A stretch of 64,000 nt of DNA from Catellatospora citrea. Lineage in GTDB: Bacteria; Actinomycetota; Actinomycetes; Mycobacteriales; Micromonosporaceae. Where the stretch lies: assembly GCF_003610235.1 (NCBI RefSeq), contig NZ_RAPR01000003.1, forward strand, positions 121,237-185,236, read 5' to 3'. The translations under genes were made by a program, and so were the position numbers. Below the pieces are notes generated by a model. That model was given only the letters and a program-made list of their open reading frames with translations. It made no database searches and was not told the DNA's origin. Below are positions 45,438-54,501 of the stretch, piece after piece. How positions within the stretch are numbered: position 1 is the first letter of the stretch; the number at the start of each line of letters is the position of its first letter.

Positions 45438-47607
45438 ACGAAGGCGCCGCCGGCAGCCGGTGCTCGCGCAGCCCGACGCGGCTGTGCAGGCGGGACAGCC
45501 AGCGCGGGGCCCACCAGTTCCAGCGGCCGAGCAGGGTCATCGTGGCCGGCACGAGCAGGCAGCGCACCACGGTCGCGTCGATGAGCACGGCCACCGCCAG
45601 CCCCAGGCCGATCTGCTCGATGTTGCCGATCCGGGCCGCCGCGAAGCAGCCGAACACGATGACCATCAGCAGCGCGGCCGAGGTGATGACGCGCCCGGTG
45701 TGCTGCAGTCCCCGGCGCACGGCGGTGTCGGTGTCGACCTCCGCGTCGATGTACTCCTTGATCCGCGCGAGGAGGAAGACCTCGTAGTCCATGGACAGGC
45801 CGAAGGCGAACGCGAAGACCAGCACCACGACGAAGGGGTTGAGCGCGCCGACGGTCAGCGTGTCGAGCAGGCCGCTGGCGAAGCCCTCGCCGAAGACCGC
45901 GGTGAGCACGCCGAAGGTGGCGCCGAGGGAGACCACGTTGGCCAGGATCGCCTTCACCGGCACCACCAGCGACCCGGTCATGGCGAACAGCAGGGCGATC
46001 ATGGCCAGCAGCGTCACGCCGACCGCCCAGGGCAGGCCGTCGCCGAGGATGTCCATCAGGTCGCCGAGCATGGCCGCGTCGCCGGTCACCCATGACGCGC
46101 CGCCCGGCGGCCGGTCGGCGCGCATGGCCTGCACCAGGTCCTGCGCGGCCGGTCCCTGGGGATCGCCGTGCAGGTCGAACCCGATCGACGCCGCGGTCGG
46201 CGCACCGGCCGGGCCGAGCGGCTGCACCGGCCGGATCGACGCGACGTTCGGATCACCGGCCCAGCGGTGGGCCCACTCCTGCAGGGCCTGCGGCTGGGTC
46301 CGGGCGACCACGGTGATGGCGGCGGCGGGCCTGCGGTCGAAGCGTGCGGTGAGGGTGTCGGCGACCCGCGCCGCTTCGATGCTGCGCGGCACGCCTTCCA
46401 GGCTGGGCAGTCGCATCGCCGAATCGATCAGCGGAGCTCCGGCGGCGAGCAGTGCCGCCGTCGTGGCCAGGGCGACCAGCACGGGCCGGCGCTGGACGAG
46501 CCGGGAGAGCCGGTAGAAGAACCCGCTGTCGACGCTCGCGGCGTCGTCGGCCGCGGCCCGGCGCTGGCGGGCGGTCGGCCTGATCCACCGGCGCAGCAGC
46601 CCGATGAGGGCGGCGGCGAAGGTCAGCGACGCCACCATGGCGACCACGGCGATCGACACGCCCGCGACGCCCAGCGCGGTGAGTGTCGGCAGGTCGAACA
46701 TGAGCAGGCCGCTGAGCGCGGCGGCCACGGTCAGCGCGCTGAACAGGGTGGCGCGGCCCGCGGTCGCCCAGGCTCGGGCGATCGCCGTCTCGGGCGGCCA
46801 GCCGTCCAGCAGCTCCTCGCGGTAGCGGGCGACGAGCAGCAGCCCGTAGTCGACGGCGAGGCCGAGCCCGAGCAGGCTCACCACGGTGACGCCGTCCTGG
46901 TCGACGCTGGTGAAGTAGGAGAAGCCGAGCATGACGCCCATCGCGGTGGCCACCGACACCACCGCGGTGAGCACGGGCAGCCCCGCCGCCACCAGACCAC
47001 CGAAGATCACGATGAGGACGAGCAGGGTCAACGGCAGCGAGACGTATTCGGCGCGGGCCAGGTCCTCCTTGACCGCGGTTCTGGTCTGGACGCTGAGCAC
47101 CGGTGCGCCGCCGACCTCGACGCTCGCCCCCGGTGGAAGGTCGCCGCGCAGGTCGTGCAGGGCCTGCCCGACGTCGATCGCGGCCCGGTCGCGGCCGGGC
47201 CGGTCCAGCGCGGTCAGCGTCACGGAGACGATGACCGCGCGACCGTCCGAAGAGGTCAGTTGCGCGGCGGCCGCGGGAGACGTGTAGGGGTGGTCGACCG
47301 ATTTCACGCCGGGGATCTCGGCCAGCCGAGGCGAGGCGGCGAGCAGCGCGGCACGGACCGCGGGGTCGGCCGGGTCGATGCCGTCGACGACACCGACGAC
47401 CGTGCCCGCCGAGTCGCCGCCCTCGGTGATCACGTCAGCGGCGACGACCGACTCGACCCCTTGCGGCAACCTGTTGTCGGACAGGCGGCCGAACAGCGGA
47501 CCGACCGAGACGACTCCGGCGCCGACCGCCAGGGCCCAGGCCAGCAGCACCAACGCCCAGTGCCGGAAGCACCAGCGTCCCACCCGTCCGATGACACTCG
47601 TCGGCAT
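45388..47607 (-). CDS. MMPL/RND-family membrane transporter
   Basis: A 739-residue protein with the MMPL layout: helix 1 (HWALVLLAWALAVGAGVVSVG), a large outer loop, five helices with the DYGLLLVARYREE motif, then the same plan repeated ending in SMDYEVFLLARIKEYID and four helices. These proteins export lipids or other hydrophobic compounds. Start at MPTSVIG with GGGAG upstream; an in-frame start 81 bases earlier is less likely. The C-terminal 15 codons overlap the convergent GNAT gene. Confidence 0.87.
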   Translation of the reverse strand: MPTSVIGRVGRWCFRHWALVLLAWALAVGAGVVSVGPLFGRLSDNRLPQGVESVVAADVITEGGDSAGTVVGVVDGIDPADPAVRAALLAASPRLAEIPGVKSVDHPYTSPAAAAQLTSSDGRAVIVSVTLTALDRPGRDRAAIDVGQALHDLRGDLPPGASVEVGGAPVLSVQTRTAVKEDLARAEYVSLPLTLLVLIVIFGGLVAAGLPVLTAVVSVATAMGVMLGFSYFTSVDQDGVTVVSLLGLGLAVDYGLLLVARYREELLDGWPPETAIARAWATAGRATLFSALTVAAALSGLLMFDLPTLTALGVAGVSIAVVAMVASLTFAAALIGLLRRWIRPTARQRRAAADDAASVDSGFFYRLSRLVQRRPVLVALATTAALLAAGAPLIDSAMRLPSLEGVPRSIEAARVADTLTARFDRRPAAAITVVARTQPQALQEWAHRWAGDPNVASIRPVQPLGPAGAPTAASIGFDLHGDPQGPAAQDLVQAMRADRPPGGASWVTGDAAMLGDLMDILGDGLPWAVGVTLLAMIALLFAMTGSLVVPVKAILANVVSLGATFGVLTAVFGEGFASGLLDTLTVGALNPFVVVLVFAFAFGLSMDYEVFLLARIKEYIDAEVDTDTAVRRGLQHTGRVITSAALLMVIVFGCFAAARIGNIEQIGLGLAVAVLIDATVVRCLLVPATMTLLGRWNWWAPRWLSRLHSRVGLREHRLPAAPSFTPADGRRVSTAARGA

Positions 47608-47684
47608 CCTGCTCCCATCACGGCACCGCTGGACCGCAACAGTCTCGCCTACTCCCCCGTTTCCCGCGGCCCCGCGTCCAGGGG

Positions 47685-48710
47685 TCAACTGGTGGCGGCA
47701 CCGATCCAGCGTTGCAGGGTCGACGCGGCGGCGCCGGTGTCGATCGCGTCGGCGCAGCGGAGGAGGGCGGCCGCGATCCGGTCGTCGAGGTCGCCGTCGG
47801 CGTCCGTCGTCGCGCAGGCCGCCGCCGCGTTGAGCAGGACCGCGTCGCGCACCGGGCCGTGGTCGCCGTCGACCAGCGCGTGCACGACCGCGGCGTTCGC
47901 GGCGGCGTCACCGCCGCGCAGCGCCCCGGGCGCGGACCGGGCGATGCCGAACCGCTGCGGGTCGAGCACCGTGTGCCGCACCTGCCCGTCGCGCACCTCC
48001 ACGACCTGGGAGACGGTGCTCGTGGACAGCTTGTCCAGACCGTCGTCCCCGCGCACCACCAGCGCCTGGCAGCCACGGGCGGCCAGCACGTAGGCGAGCA
48101 CCGCCACGAAGCGCGGGTCGGCCACCCCGACCAGCGCGTACGCGGGCCGCGCCGGATTGATCAGCGGGGCGAGCACGTTGAAGATCGTCGGCACGCCGAG
48201 TTCGCGTCGTACGGGCCCGGCGTGGCGCATCCCGGCGTGGAAGGCCGGGGCGAACAGGTAGGTGATGCCTGCCCGCTCGGCGACCTTCGCGACCTGCGCG
48301 GGCGGCAGGTCCAGCGGGATGCCGAGGCGTTCGATGACGTCGCCGGAGCCGGCCGAGGTCGACGAGGCGGCCCGCCCGCCGTGCTTGACCACGGTGAGCC
48401 CGGTGGCGGCGACGACGATCGCGGCCATGGTGGAGATGTTGACCGCGCCGGTGCCGTCGCCGCCGGTGCCGACGATGTCCACGGCCGGGCCCGGGAGCGT
48501 GACGGGCACGGCGTGGGCCAGCAGCGCGTCCGCCGCACCGGCGACCTCGACGGCGGTCTCGCCCTTGGCGCGCAGGGCCACCAGGTATGCGGCCAGCTGC
48601 ACCGGGGTGGCCTCACCGCGCACGATCTGCGTCATCGCCCACGCGGACTCCGCGGCGGTCAGGTCGCCGCCGGCGAGCAAGGTGGTGAGAATCGTGGTCC
48701 AGGTGGTCAT
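47685..48710 (-). CDS. trpD: Anthranilate phosphoribosyltransferase
   Basis: A 341-residue TrpD, which joins anthranilate to PRPP in tryptophan synthesis. The PRPP motif GTGGDGTGAVNIST, KHGGRAASSTSAGSGDVIE and APAFHAGMRHAGPVRRELGVPTIFN are all present. AGGACGG precedes the ATG. No other trp gene is adjacent. A tryptophan-containing leader peptide and terminator lie upstream, so expression is probably controlled by attenuation. Confidence 0.95.
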   Translation of the reverse strand: MTTWTTILTTLLAGGDLTAAESAWAMTQIVRGEATPVQLAAYLVALRAKGETAVEVAGAADALLAHAVPVTLPGPAVDIVGTGGDGTGAVNISTMAAIVVAATGLTVVKHGGRAASSTSAGSGDVIERLGIPLDLPPAQVAKVAERAGITYLFAPAFHAGMRHAGPVRRELGVPTIFNVLAPLINPARPAYALVGVADPRFVAVLAYVLAARGCQALVVRGDDGLDKLSTSTVSQVVEVRDGQVRHTVLDPQRFGIARSAPGALRGGDAAANAAVVHALVDGDHGPVRDAVLLNAAAACATTDADGDLDDRIAAALLRCADAIDTGAAASTLQRWIGAATS

Positions 48711-48760
48711 CGTCCGTCCTCGCCAGGTCGGGCCGACCGGTCGAGGCATGTCAACGACGA

Positions 48761-48785
48761 CGGCCGCCTCGTCCGGAGGCGGCCG
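48761..48785 (-). terminator. Attenuator terminator before trpD
   Basis: CGGCCGCCTC and its exact complement pair over 10 bases around a 5-base loop, followed on the minus strand by TCGTCGTT. It lies between the Trp leader peptide and trpD. A competing smaller hairpin (CCGCC-TCCTA-GGCGG) overlaps the leader stop. Confidence 0.75.
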
Positions 48786-48812
48786 CGGTGTACGCGTGCA
48801 GGGAGTGACCGC

Positions 48813-48851
48813 CTAGGAGGCGGGCCACCAGCCCTGTCGACGCGAGATCAT
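48813..48851 (-). CDS. Tryptophan leader peptide (trpL-type)
   Basis: A 12-codon ORF, MISRRQGWWPAS, with tandem Trp codons, followed by a strong hairpin and trpD. TACCGT lies six bases before the ATG, so the leader is translated from the 5' end of its mRNA. Ribosome stalling at the two Trp codons would prevent the terminator from forming. The layout matches known Trp attenuators of actinobacteria. Confidence 0.8.
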   Translation of the reverse strand: MISRRQGWWPAS

Positions 48852-48878
48852 GCGGGAACGGTAGCACGTATCGACGCA

Positions 48879-48907
48879 GCGGCCCGCCCCTGATCGGGGC
48901 GGGCCGC
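48879..48907. terminator. Terminator after the rhamnosidase gene
   Basis: GCGGCCCGCCCC, loop TGATC, and the exact complement GGGGCGGGCCGC, 19 bases beyond the stop of the rhamnosidase gene on the minus strand, just before the trpL promoter. Confidence 0.82.
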
Positions 48908-48925
48908 TCGCTCACCGGGTCGTGA

Positions 48926-51900
48926 TCACGCGGGTGCCGTGAACACGTAGCTGCCCGAGGGCAGGTGGTAGGAGGCCGCGCCCTGGCCGTAGCCGAACGG
49001 CACCGCCTGCGCCGGTGCGGTCACCACGGCCGCCGAGGTAGCGGGTACCCGTACCGTCGCCGAGGTGCCCGCCGGGACGGTGACCCGCAGCGTCAGCACC
49101 CCGCCGGACACCGACCAGTCGCTGACCGCCTGCCCGTAGGGCGTCTGCATCGCCGACCTGGCCGAGGTCAGCCCGCCGCCGGGCCGCGGCGCGACCAGCT
49201 GCGACTGGTACCCCGGGCTCGCCGCGGACAGGCCGCCGACCTGCCGGTAGAGGAAGTCCCCGACCGAGCCCAGGCCGTAGTGGTTGAAGGAGTTCATCGA
49301 CGGGGTCTGGAACGCGCCGTTGGTCTGGATGCCGTCCCAGCGCTCCCAGATCGTGGTGGCTCCCCGGCTGAGCATGTAGCCCCAGCCGGGATAGCCGGGC
49401 TGCAGCAGGATCTGGTACGCGATGTCGGCCCGGCCGTTGTCGGCCAGCACCGGCAGCAGGTTCTCCACGCCGAGGAAGCCGACGGTCAGGTGCCCGCCCG
49501 CCGAGGCGACCTCGGCGACGAGCTTGTTCACCGCCCCGGCGACCCGGTTGGCGGGCAGCAGCCCGAACGCCAGTGCCAGCACGTACCCGGTCTGGGTGTT
49601 GCCGGCGACCGTGCCGTCGGCGGCGACCCACCGGTTGGTGAACGCCGTCGCGACCTGGTCGGCGAGCGTGCCGTAGCTGCTCGCCTGCGCGGTGCGGCCG
49701 GTGGCCGCGGCCATCCGCGACACCAGCCTGGCCGACCAGGAGAAGAACGCCGTGGCGATGAGGTCGCGGGCGGTGTCGTCGTTGACGTTGAGCCAGTCGC
49801 CGTAGCCGCCGGTGTTGCGGATCAGGTCCGCGCCCGACGTGGCGCGCAGGTAGTCGACCCAGCGGGCCATGGCGTCGAAGTGCTGGTTGACGACGTTCAG
49901 ATCGCCGTAGCGCTGCCACAGCATGTACGGGACGATCACGCCCGCGTCGCCCCAGCCCGCCGTGCCGGCGCCGCAGCAGGCGTCGGGCGCGGTGTCGGTG
50001 AACGCGCCGTCGGCGTGCTGGGCGTCGGTCAGGTCGTCGGCGAACTTGTCCAGGAACGCCTGCATGTCCAGGTTGAACGTCGACGTGGCGGCGAACGAGG
50101 CGATGTCGCCGGTCCAGCCGAGCCGCTCGTCGCGGTTGGGGCAGTCGGTCGGGATGGACAGCATGTTGGAGCGCTGACCCCAGATGATCGCCTGCTGCAG
50201 CTGGTTGATCAGGGCGTTGGACGTCGTCAGCGTGCCCGGCTGGCTCGCCGAGGTCCACGCCGCGAGGCCGGTGACGGTGTCCAGGTTCGGGGTGCCGGGG
50301 AAGCCGGTCACCTCGACGTAGCGGTAGCCGTGCACGGTGAACCGCGGCGTCCAGACCTCCTGCGCACCGGTGCCCGCCAGGGTGTACCGGTCGGTGGCGA
50401 GACCCGCGGCCCGCAGGTTGTCGGTGTAGATGGTGCCGTCGGAGTTCAGCACCTCCGCGTGGCGCAGGGTGACCACGGTGCCGGCCGGGCCGGTGACCCG
50501 CAGCCGGTTCCAGCCGGTGAAGTTCTGCCCCAGGTCGAAGACCCACACGCCGGGCTTGGGCTGGTTGACCGAGATCGGCCGCAGCTCGGACTGCACGGTC
50601 ACGCCGTTGTCCACCTGCGACACCAGGCGCGGCGCGGTGCCGGTGCGCACCGCCGCGCTGGGCCAGGCGCCGTCGTCGAAGTCCGGGCCGTCCCAGCCGC
50701 TGATCGCGAGCCGGGCGTCGTACTCCTCGCCGCTGTAGAGGTCCTCGGCCCGGATCGGGCCGGTGGTGACCTTCCACGTGTTGTCGGTCCGGATCACCGC
50801 GCTGGTGCCGTCGGTGTAGGAGATGTGCAGCTGGGCGGAGTACCACGGCTGGGTGCCGTAGCGCTGCGAACCGGCCATGCCGAGGCTGCCCGAGTACCAG
50901 CCGCTGCCCAGCCACGCGCCGAGCGCGTTGGTGCCCTGCCGCAGCTGGCCGGTGACGTCGTACACCTTGTACTGCAGGCGCTTGTTGTAGTCGGTCCACC
51001 CGGGCGCGAGCGCGTCCGCGCCGACCTTGGCGCCGTTGAGCCGGGTCTCGTGCAGGCCGAGGGCGGTGGTCAGCAGGCGGGCGGAGGCGACCGGCTTGCT
51101 GATGGTGAAACCCTTGCGCAGCAGCGGGGCGCTGCGCCGTACGACCACGTTGGCGCCCCACGGCCCGGTGCCGTACGCGGTGAGCGCCCGCGCCGCGGCC
51201 CAGCCGCTGTCGTTGAAACCGACCTGCTGCCAGCCCGACGGACCGGTCTGCGACGCCTTCCAGCTCGCGTCGGTGATGACAGTCGAGCCGCCCGCGACGG
51301 TGAGCTTCGCGATGACGCCGGTCGGCGACTGGGTCGTGTTCTGCGACGCGATCGCGATCACGTTGTTCCCTGCGGTCAGCCGACCGGCGAGGTCGACGAC
51401 CGTCGCCTGCTTCCACGAGTCGGTGACTCGCGGCGAGGAGCTGACCTGCACGCCGTTGACCCATACGTCGGCGGTGTCGTCGCCGGTGACCACCAGGCTC
51501 GCCTGGGCCGGTGCGGTCGACAGGGCGACGGTGCGCCGGAAGTAGCGGGTCATCGGCGGTAGTCCGGCGATCGGGTCGCCCTCCGGATACCAGATCCAGC
51601 TCGCCCCGGTCAGCCCGTCGGTGACGGCGGGCTGGCCGATGTAGGAGCCCTGCCATTCGGTCGCCGGGGTACGCAGGCCGGTCTCGAAGAACTGGACGGT
51701 GCTCCAGCCGCTCGCGCGGCCGTGGGTGTCCCAGACCCGCACGCGCCAGTAGTAGCGGCGCAGCGAGGTCAGCGCGGGACCGGCGTACGCGACGTCGACG
51801 GCCTGGCGGCCGACCACGCGGCCGCTGTCCCACACGTCGCCGGTGCCGCTGTCGGCGTTGGCGCTGCTGCCGGCCACGATCACCTGGTACGCGGCCTGGA

Positions 51901-52636
51901 ACTGCTGCGCCGTGCCCGACGTCAGCTTCCAGCCGAACCTCGGCGCGGCGGCGTCGACGCCCAGCGGGTTGACGCGCCGCTCGGTGGTCGCCTCCCCCAC
52001 CGCGAACGGCGACGCGCCGCTGATGACCGGAGCGACCACCGCGCTGTTCCACGGCGCGACACCGTACGCGCCGAGGTCCGTGGCGGCGGGCCAGGACCCG
52101 TCGGCGAAGCCCGGCTGCTCCCAGCCGGTCGGCGCGCTCTGGAACGCCTTCCAGCCGCCGTCGGTGATCAGGTCGGTGACGCCGCCGGAGGTCGCGACGT
52201 ACACCCTGCCCAGCAGGCCCGCGGGGCCCGAGGTGGTGTTCTGCACGGCCACGGCGAGGGTGTTGGTGCCGGTGACCAGTGCCGGTGCCAGGTCGATGTA
52301 GACGGCGTTCTTCCAGGCGTCGACGACCCGGGCCGACCCTGCGAGGGGTTTGCCGTTGAGCCATACGTCGACGGTGTCGTCGCCGGTGACGACGAGCTGC
52401 GCGTCGCTGACCGCGCCGGTGGGCGCGGTGAACGTCTTGCGGAAGTAGCGGTGGCCGACCGGCGCGGTGGTGCGCGGATCGCCTTCGGGATACCAGATCC
52501 AGTGCGCGCCGCTGACGCTGACCGGGGTGGCGGCGGCTGCGGGTACGGCGGACAGGACGGCGGTGGCGGTGAGCAGGACGGCGAGGACGGCTGCCACTCG
52601 TCCGCGGGGGCTGCGGGCAGGATCGGGACGGTGCAT
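48926..52636 (-). CDS. Secreted GH78 alpha-L-rhamnosidase with duplicated N-terminal modules
   Basis: A 1236-residue enzyme. The signal peptide (about 1-36) ends AVPAAAA. Two related beta-sandwich, CBM67-like modules begin HWIWYPEGDPRT and SWIWYPEGDPIA and both contain LVVTGDDT-x-DVW and AVQNTT/ASQNTT, so one arose by duplication. The GH78 catalytic (alpha/alpha)6 barrel has PTDCPNRDERLGWTGDI and GWGDAGVIVPYMLW, with WERWDGI and NSFNHYGLGSVGDFLYR later. It removes rhamnose from pectin (rhamnogalacturonan) or flavonoid glycosides outside the cell. TAGGAG precedes the ATG; two inverted repeats lie upstream. Confidence 0.9.
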   Translation of the reverse strand: MHRPDPARSPRGRVAAVLAVLLTATAVLSAVPAAAATPVSVSGAHWIWYPEGDPRTTAPVGHRYFRKTFTAPTGAVSDAQLVVTGDDTVDVWLNGKPLAGSARVVDAWKNAVYIDLAPALVTGTNTLAVAVQNTTSGPAGLLGRVYVATSGGVTDLITDGGWKAFQSAPTGWEQPGFADGSWPAATDLGAYGVAPWNSAVVAPVISGASPFAVGEATTERRVNPLGVDAAAPRFGWKLTSGTAQQFQAAYQVIVAGSSANADSGTGDVWDSGRVVGRQAVDVAYAGPALTSLRRYYWRVRVWDTHGRASGWSTVQFFETGLRTPATEWQGSYIGQPAVTDGLTGASWIWYPEGDPIAGLPPMTRYFRRTVALSTAPAQASLVVTGDDTADVWVNGVQVSSSPRVTDSWKQATVVDLAGRLTAGNNVIAIASQNTTQSPTGVIAKLTVAGGSTVITDASWKASQTGPSGWQQVGFNDSGWAAARALTAYGTGPWGANVVVRRSAPLLRKGFTISKPVASARLLTTALGLHETRLNGAKVGADALAPGWTDYNKRLQYKVYDVTGQLRQGTNALGAWLGSGWYSGSLGMAGSQRYGTQPWYSAQLHISYTDGTSAVIRTDNTWKVTTGPIRAEDLYSGEEYDARLAISGWDGPDFDDGAWPSAAVRTGTAPRLVSQVDNGVTVQSELRPISVNQPKPGVWVFDLGQNFTGWNRLRVTGPAGTVVTLRHAEVLNSDGTIYTDNLRAAGLATDRYTLAGTGAQEVWTPRFTVHGYRYVEVTGFPGTPNLDTVTGLAAWTSASQPGTLTTSNALINQLQQAIIWGQRSNMLSIPTDCPNRDERLGWTGDIASFAATSTFNLDMQAFLDKFADDLTDAQHADGAFTDTAPDACCGAGTAGWGDAGVIVPYMLWQRYGDLNVVNQHFDAMARWVDYLRATSGADLIRNTGGYGDWLNVNDDTARDLIATAFFSWSARLVSRMAAATGRTAQASSYGTLADQVATAFTNRWVAADGTVAGNTQTGYVLALAFGLLPANRVAGAVNKLVAEVASAGGHLTVGFLGVENLLPVLADNGRADIAYQILLQPGYPGWGYMLSRGATTIWERWDGIQTNGAFQTPSMNSFNHYGLGSVGDFLYRQVGGLSAASPGYQSQLVAPRPGGGLTSARSAMQTPYGQAVSDWSVSGGVLTLRVTVPAGTSATVRVPATSAAVVTAPAQAVPFGYGQGAASYHLPSGSYVFTAPA

Positions 52637-52666
52637 GGCGACTCCTACGACAGGGGGATCGCGTGA

Positions 52667-52680
52667 TTAAAACGTTTCAT
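52667..52680. promoter_or_regulatory. LacI-type operator of the rhamnosidase gene
   Basis: On the minus strand ATGAAACGTTTTAA, close to the TGAAACGTTTCA form used by LacI-family sugar regulators, with central CG. It lies 31 bases before the start codon. No LacI gene is in the window. Confidence 0.5.
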
Positions 52681-52716
52681 TGCACGGCCGGTGTCCAGAC
52701 CCTAGGGTTAACACTT

Positions 52717-52731
52717 AACATTGTCAATGTT
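52717..52731. promoter_or_regulatory. Perfect inverted repeat upstream of the rhamnosidase gene
   Basis: AACATTG-T-CAATGTT, 37 bases upstream of the LacI-like site, in an AT-rich patch. It could be a second operator. Confidence 0.45.
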
Positions 52732-52799
52732 TCGCTGTAACGCCCATGACATCTGGGTCGCGGTCGGCCGGCCCGAGCCTGCTGCGGCCGGTTCGGCCG

Positions 52800-53399
52800 T
52801 CACTCGGCGAACGGGGCCGCCGCGAGCAGCCGGGCGCCGCCGGACCGGTCGAGCCGGGCCAGCGCGCTGTCCGGCTTGCGAGCCGACTGGTCGGCGACGA
52901 TCGCGGTGATCGCGGCGGTGAAGCCGAGCCGCGGGTGTTCCTCGATGATCTGCCGGGTGAGCGCCGGCGCGATCAGATCGAGGCGCAGGCCGAACACGTC
53001 GACGGCCGCGCCGATGCTCAGGAGTGCGACCTCCGGGCGCGGATCCTGCGCCGTCTGCGCGTACACGTGCAGGCGGATCGCCTCGGCCACCAGGTCGGCC
53101 CGTGCCGGGTCGGCGCCCTGTGCGAGCAGCAGTTCGTGGGCGGCGTCGGCGCCGATCTCCTCGAACGGCGCCGGTCCGTCGTACCGCTGCGTGAAACCCA
53201 GGTCGTGCAGTGCTGCACCGATGTACAGCAGCTCCGGGTCCGGGGCGAGGCTGTCGCGGTCGGCCAGGGCCAGCCCGAAGTGGTACGTACGCAGGCAATG
53301 GTTGACCAGGGTCGCCGTCGACGACGCGACGAGCAGGTCGGTCGCCGCGACGGCGAGGCGGGTGTCCGGGATGCGGGAGCAGCGCGAAGTGATCGTCAT
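52800..53399 (-). CDS. HD-domain protein (cyanamide hydratase-like)
   Basis: A 199-residue HD-domain protein: His in VNHCLRTYHFGLAL, the HD pair in YIGAALHDLGF, later His in AIRLHVYAQ and Asp in VDVFG. The HCLRxYxF opening is shared with cyanamide hydratase-like (DDI2/3) proteins, which use a metal to add water to a nitrile-like bond. That activity is not proven here. GAGGGC precedes the chosen ATG. It is divergent from an AraC/GlxA-type regulator that may control it. Confidence 0.8.
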   Translation of the reverse strand: MTITSRCSRIPDTRLAVAATDLLVASSTATLVNHCLRTYHFGLALADRDSLAPDPELLYIGAALHDLGFTQRYDGPAPFEEIGADAAHELLLAQGADPARADLVAEAIRLHVYAQTAQDPRPEVALLSIGAAVDVFGLRLDLIAPALTRQIIEEHPRLGFTAAITAIVADQSARKPDSALARLDRSGGARLLAAAPFAE

Positions 53400-53472
53400 G
53401 CCCTCACTGTCGATGTTCTCGCCGCCGGGAACGAGTGGCGGGATCGCCACCTGCCATGGGTAGTCTCGCCAG

Positions 53473-54471
53473 ATGGGTCCCTGGTCGGTCGACGTGCTCG
53501 GCTTCGATGACTGCCTGGCTGCCGAGGTCTACGGCATCGTCGACCTGCTCACCATCGCGAACGCGGTGGCCGCCGCGCTACGACCGGGCTCGCCGCCGCT
53601 GTTCCGGCCGCGCATCGTGTCGGTCACCGGCTCGGTGCGGCCCTCGGGCGCGGGCCGGATGGGCACCGACCTGATCGGTCCGATACCGCGACGTGGGGAG
53701 ATCGTGGTGCCCGGCTTCCTGTGCGTCGATCCGGCGCTCGCCGTGAAACGCGTCGCCGCGTTGACGCGCGAGGTCGAATACCTGAGTGGACTCGCCGACG
53801 CACGGGTGTCGGCGGTGTGCGGAGGCACCTTCCTGCTGGCCGAGGCGGGCCTGCTCAACGGCCACGCCGCCACCACGTCGTGGCTGTTCGCGCCGGAACT
53901 CGCCCGGCGCTACCCGCACATCGACGTGCAGGCCACCGCGCTCGTCGTACGCGACGGCCGGTTCGCCACGGCGGGTGCGTTCAGCGCCGCGCACGATCTC
54001 GCGCTCGACCTGGTGCGCCGGCACGGCGGCGACCGTGTCGCCCGAGCGACGTCGCAGGTCACGCTGGTCCCCGACGCCCGGCACAGCCAGGCCCCGTATG
54101 TCGAGGACACCCTGCGGCCCGTTGCCGCGACGACGTTCGCCGACGACGTGCAGCGGTGGCTGCGCGCGCACCTCGCCGACCGGTACGACCTCGCGGTCCT
54201 CGCGGCCGCCTTCCACGTGAGCACCCGCACGCTGCTGCGCCGGTTCGCCGCCGCGACGGGCGGATCGCCGCTGGCCTACCTCCAGGCGGCCCGGGTGAGC
54301 GCAGCGAAACGGCTGCTGGAGACGTCCGAACGCAACATCCACGAGATCACCGTCCAGGTCGGATATGCCGACGACGCGACCTTCCGGAAGCTGTTCGTGT
54401 CCACCACCGGGCTCACCCCGTCGGAGTACCGTCGGCAGTTCCGCCGGAACGCGGCCCCGCCGCGACGATGA
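53473..54471 (+). CDS. GlxA-type regulator (DJ-1/PfpI + AraC HTH)
   Basis: A 332-residue protein: DJ-1/PfpI-like domain (about 5-190), with the nucleophile-elbow cysteine in SAVCGGTFLLAEAGLL, and a two-helix-turn-helix AraC domain at the end (LAAAFHVSTRTLLRRFAAATG, ETSERNIHEITVQVGYADDATFRKLF). Leaderless: TAGTCT six bases before the ATG. Divergent from the HD gene, whose start is 73 bases away. Confidence 0.9.
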   Translation: MGPWSVDVLGFDDCLAAEVYGIVDLLTIANAVAAALRPGSPPLFRPRIVSVTGSVRPSGAGRMGTDLIGPIPRRGEIVVPGFLCVDPALAVKRVAALTREVEYLSGLADARVSAVCGGTFLLAEAGLLNGHAATTSWLFAPELARRYPHIDVQATALVVRDGRFATAGAFSAAHDLALDLVRRHGGDRVARATSQVTLVPDARHSQAPYVEDTLRPVAATTFADDVQRWLRAHLADRYDLAVLAAAFHVSTRTLLRRFAAATGGSPLAYLQAARVSAAKRLLETSERNIHEITVQVGYADDATFRKLFVSTTGLTPSEYRRQFRRNAAPPRR

Positions 54472-54501
54472 CGGCACGGCGTCGCGGGCCTCGCCGGCCG
54501 G

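Noticed and set aside
46168..48093. Long plus-strand frame opposite MMPL and trpD
   Set aside because: Runs across two clear genes on the other strand and their gap; composition is antisense-like.
48912..52364. Second long minus-strand frame in the rhamnosidase gene, and a long plus-strand frame at 48965-51562
   Set aside because: Both are shadows; only the 48926-52636 frame shows signal peptide and GH78 motifs.
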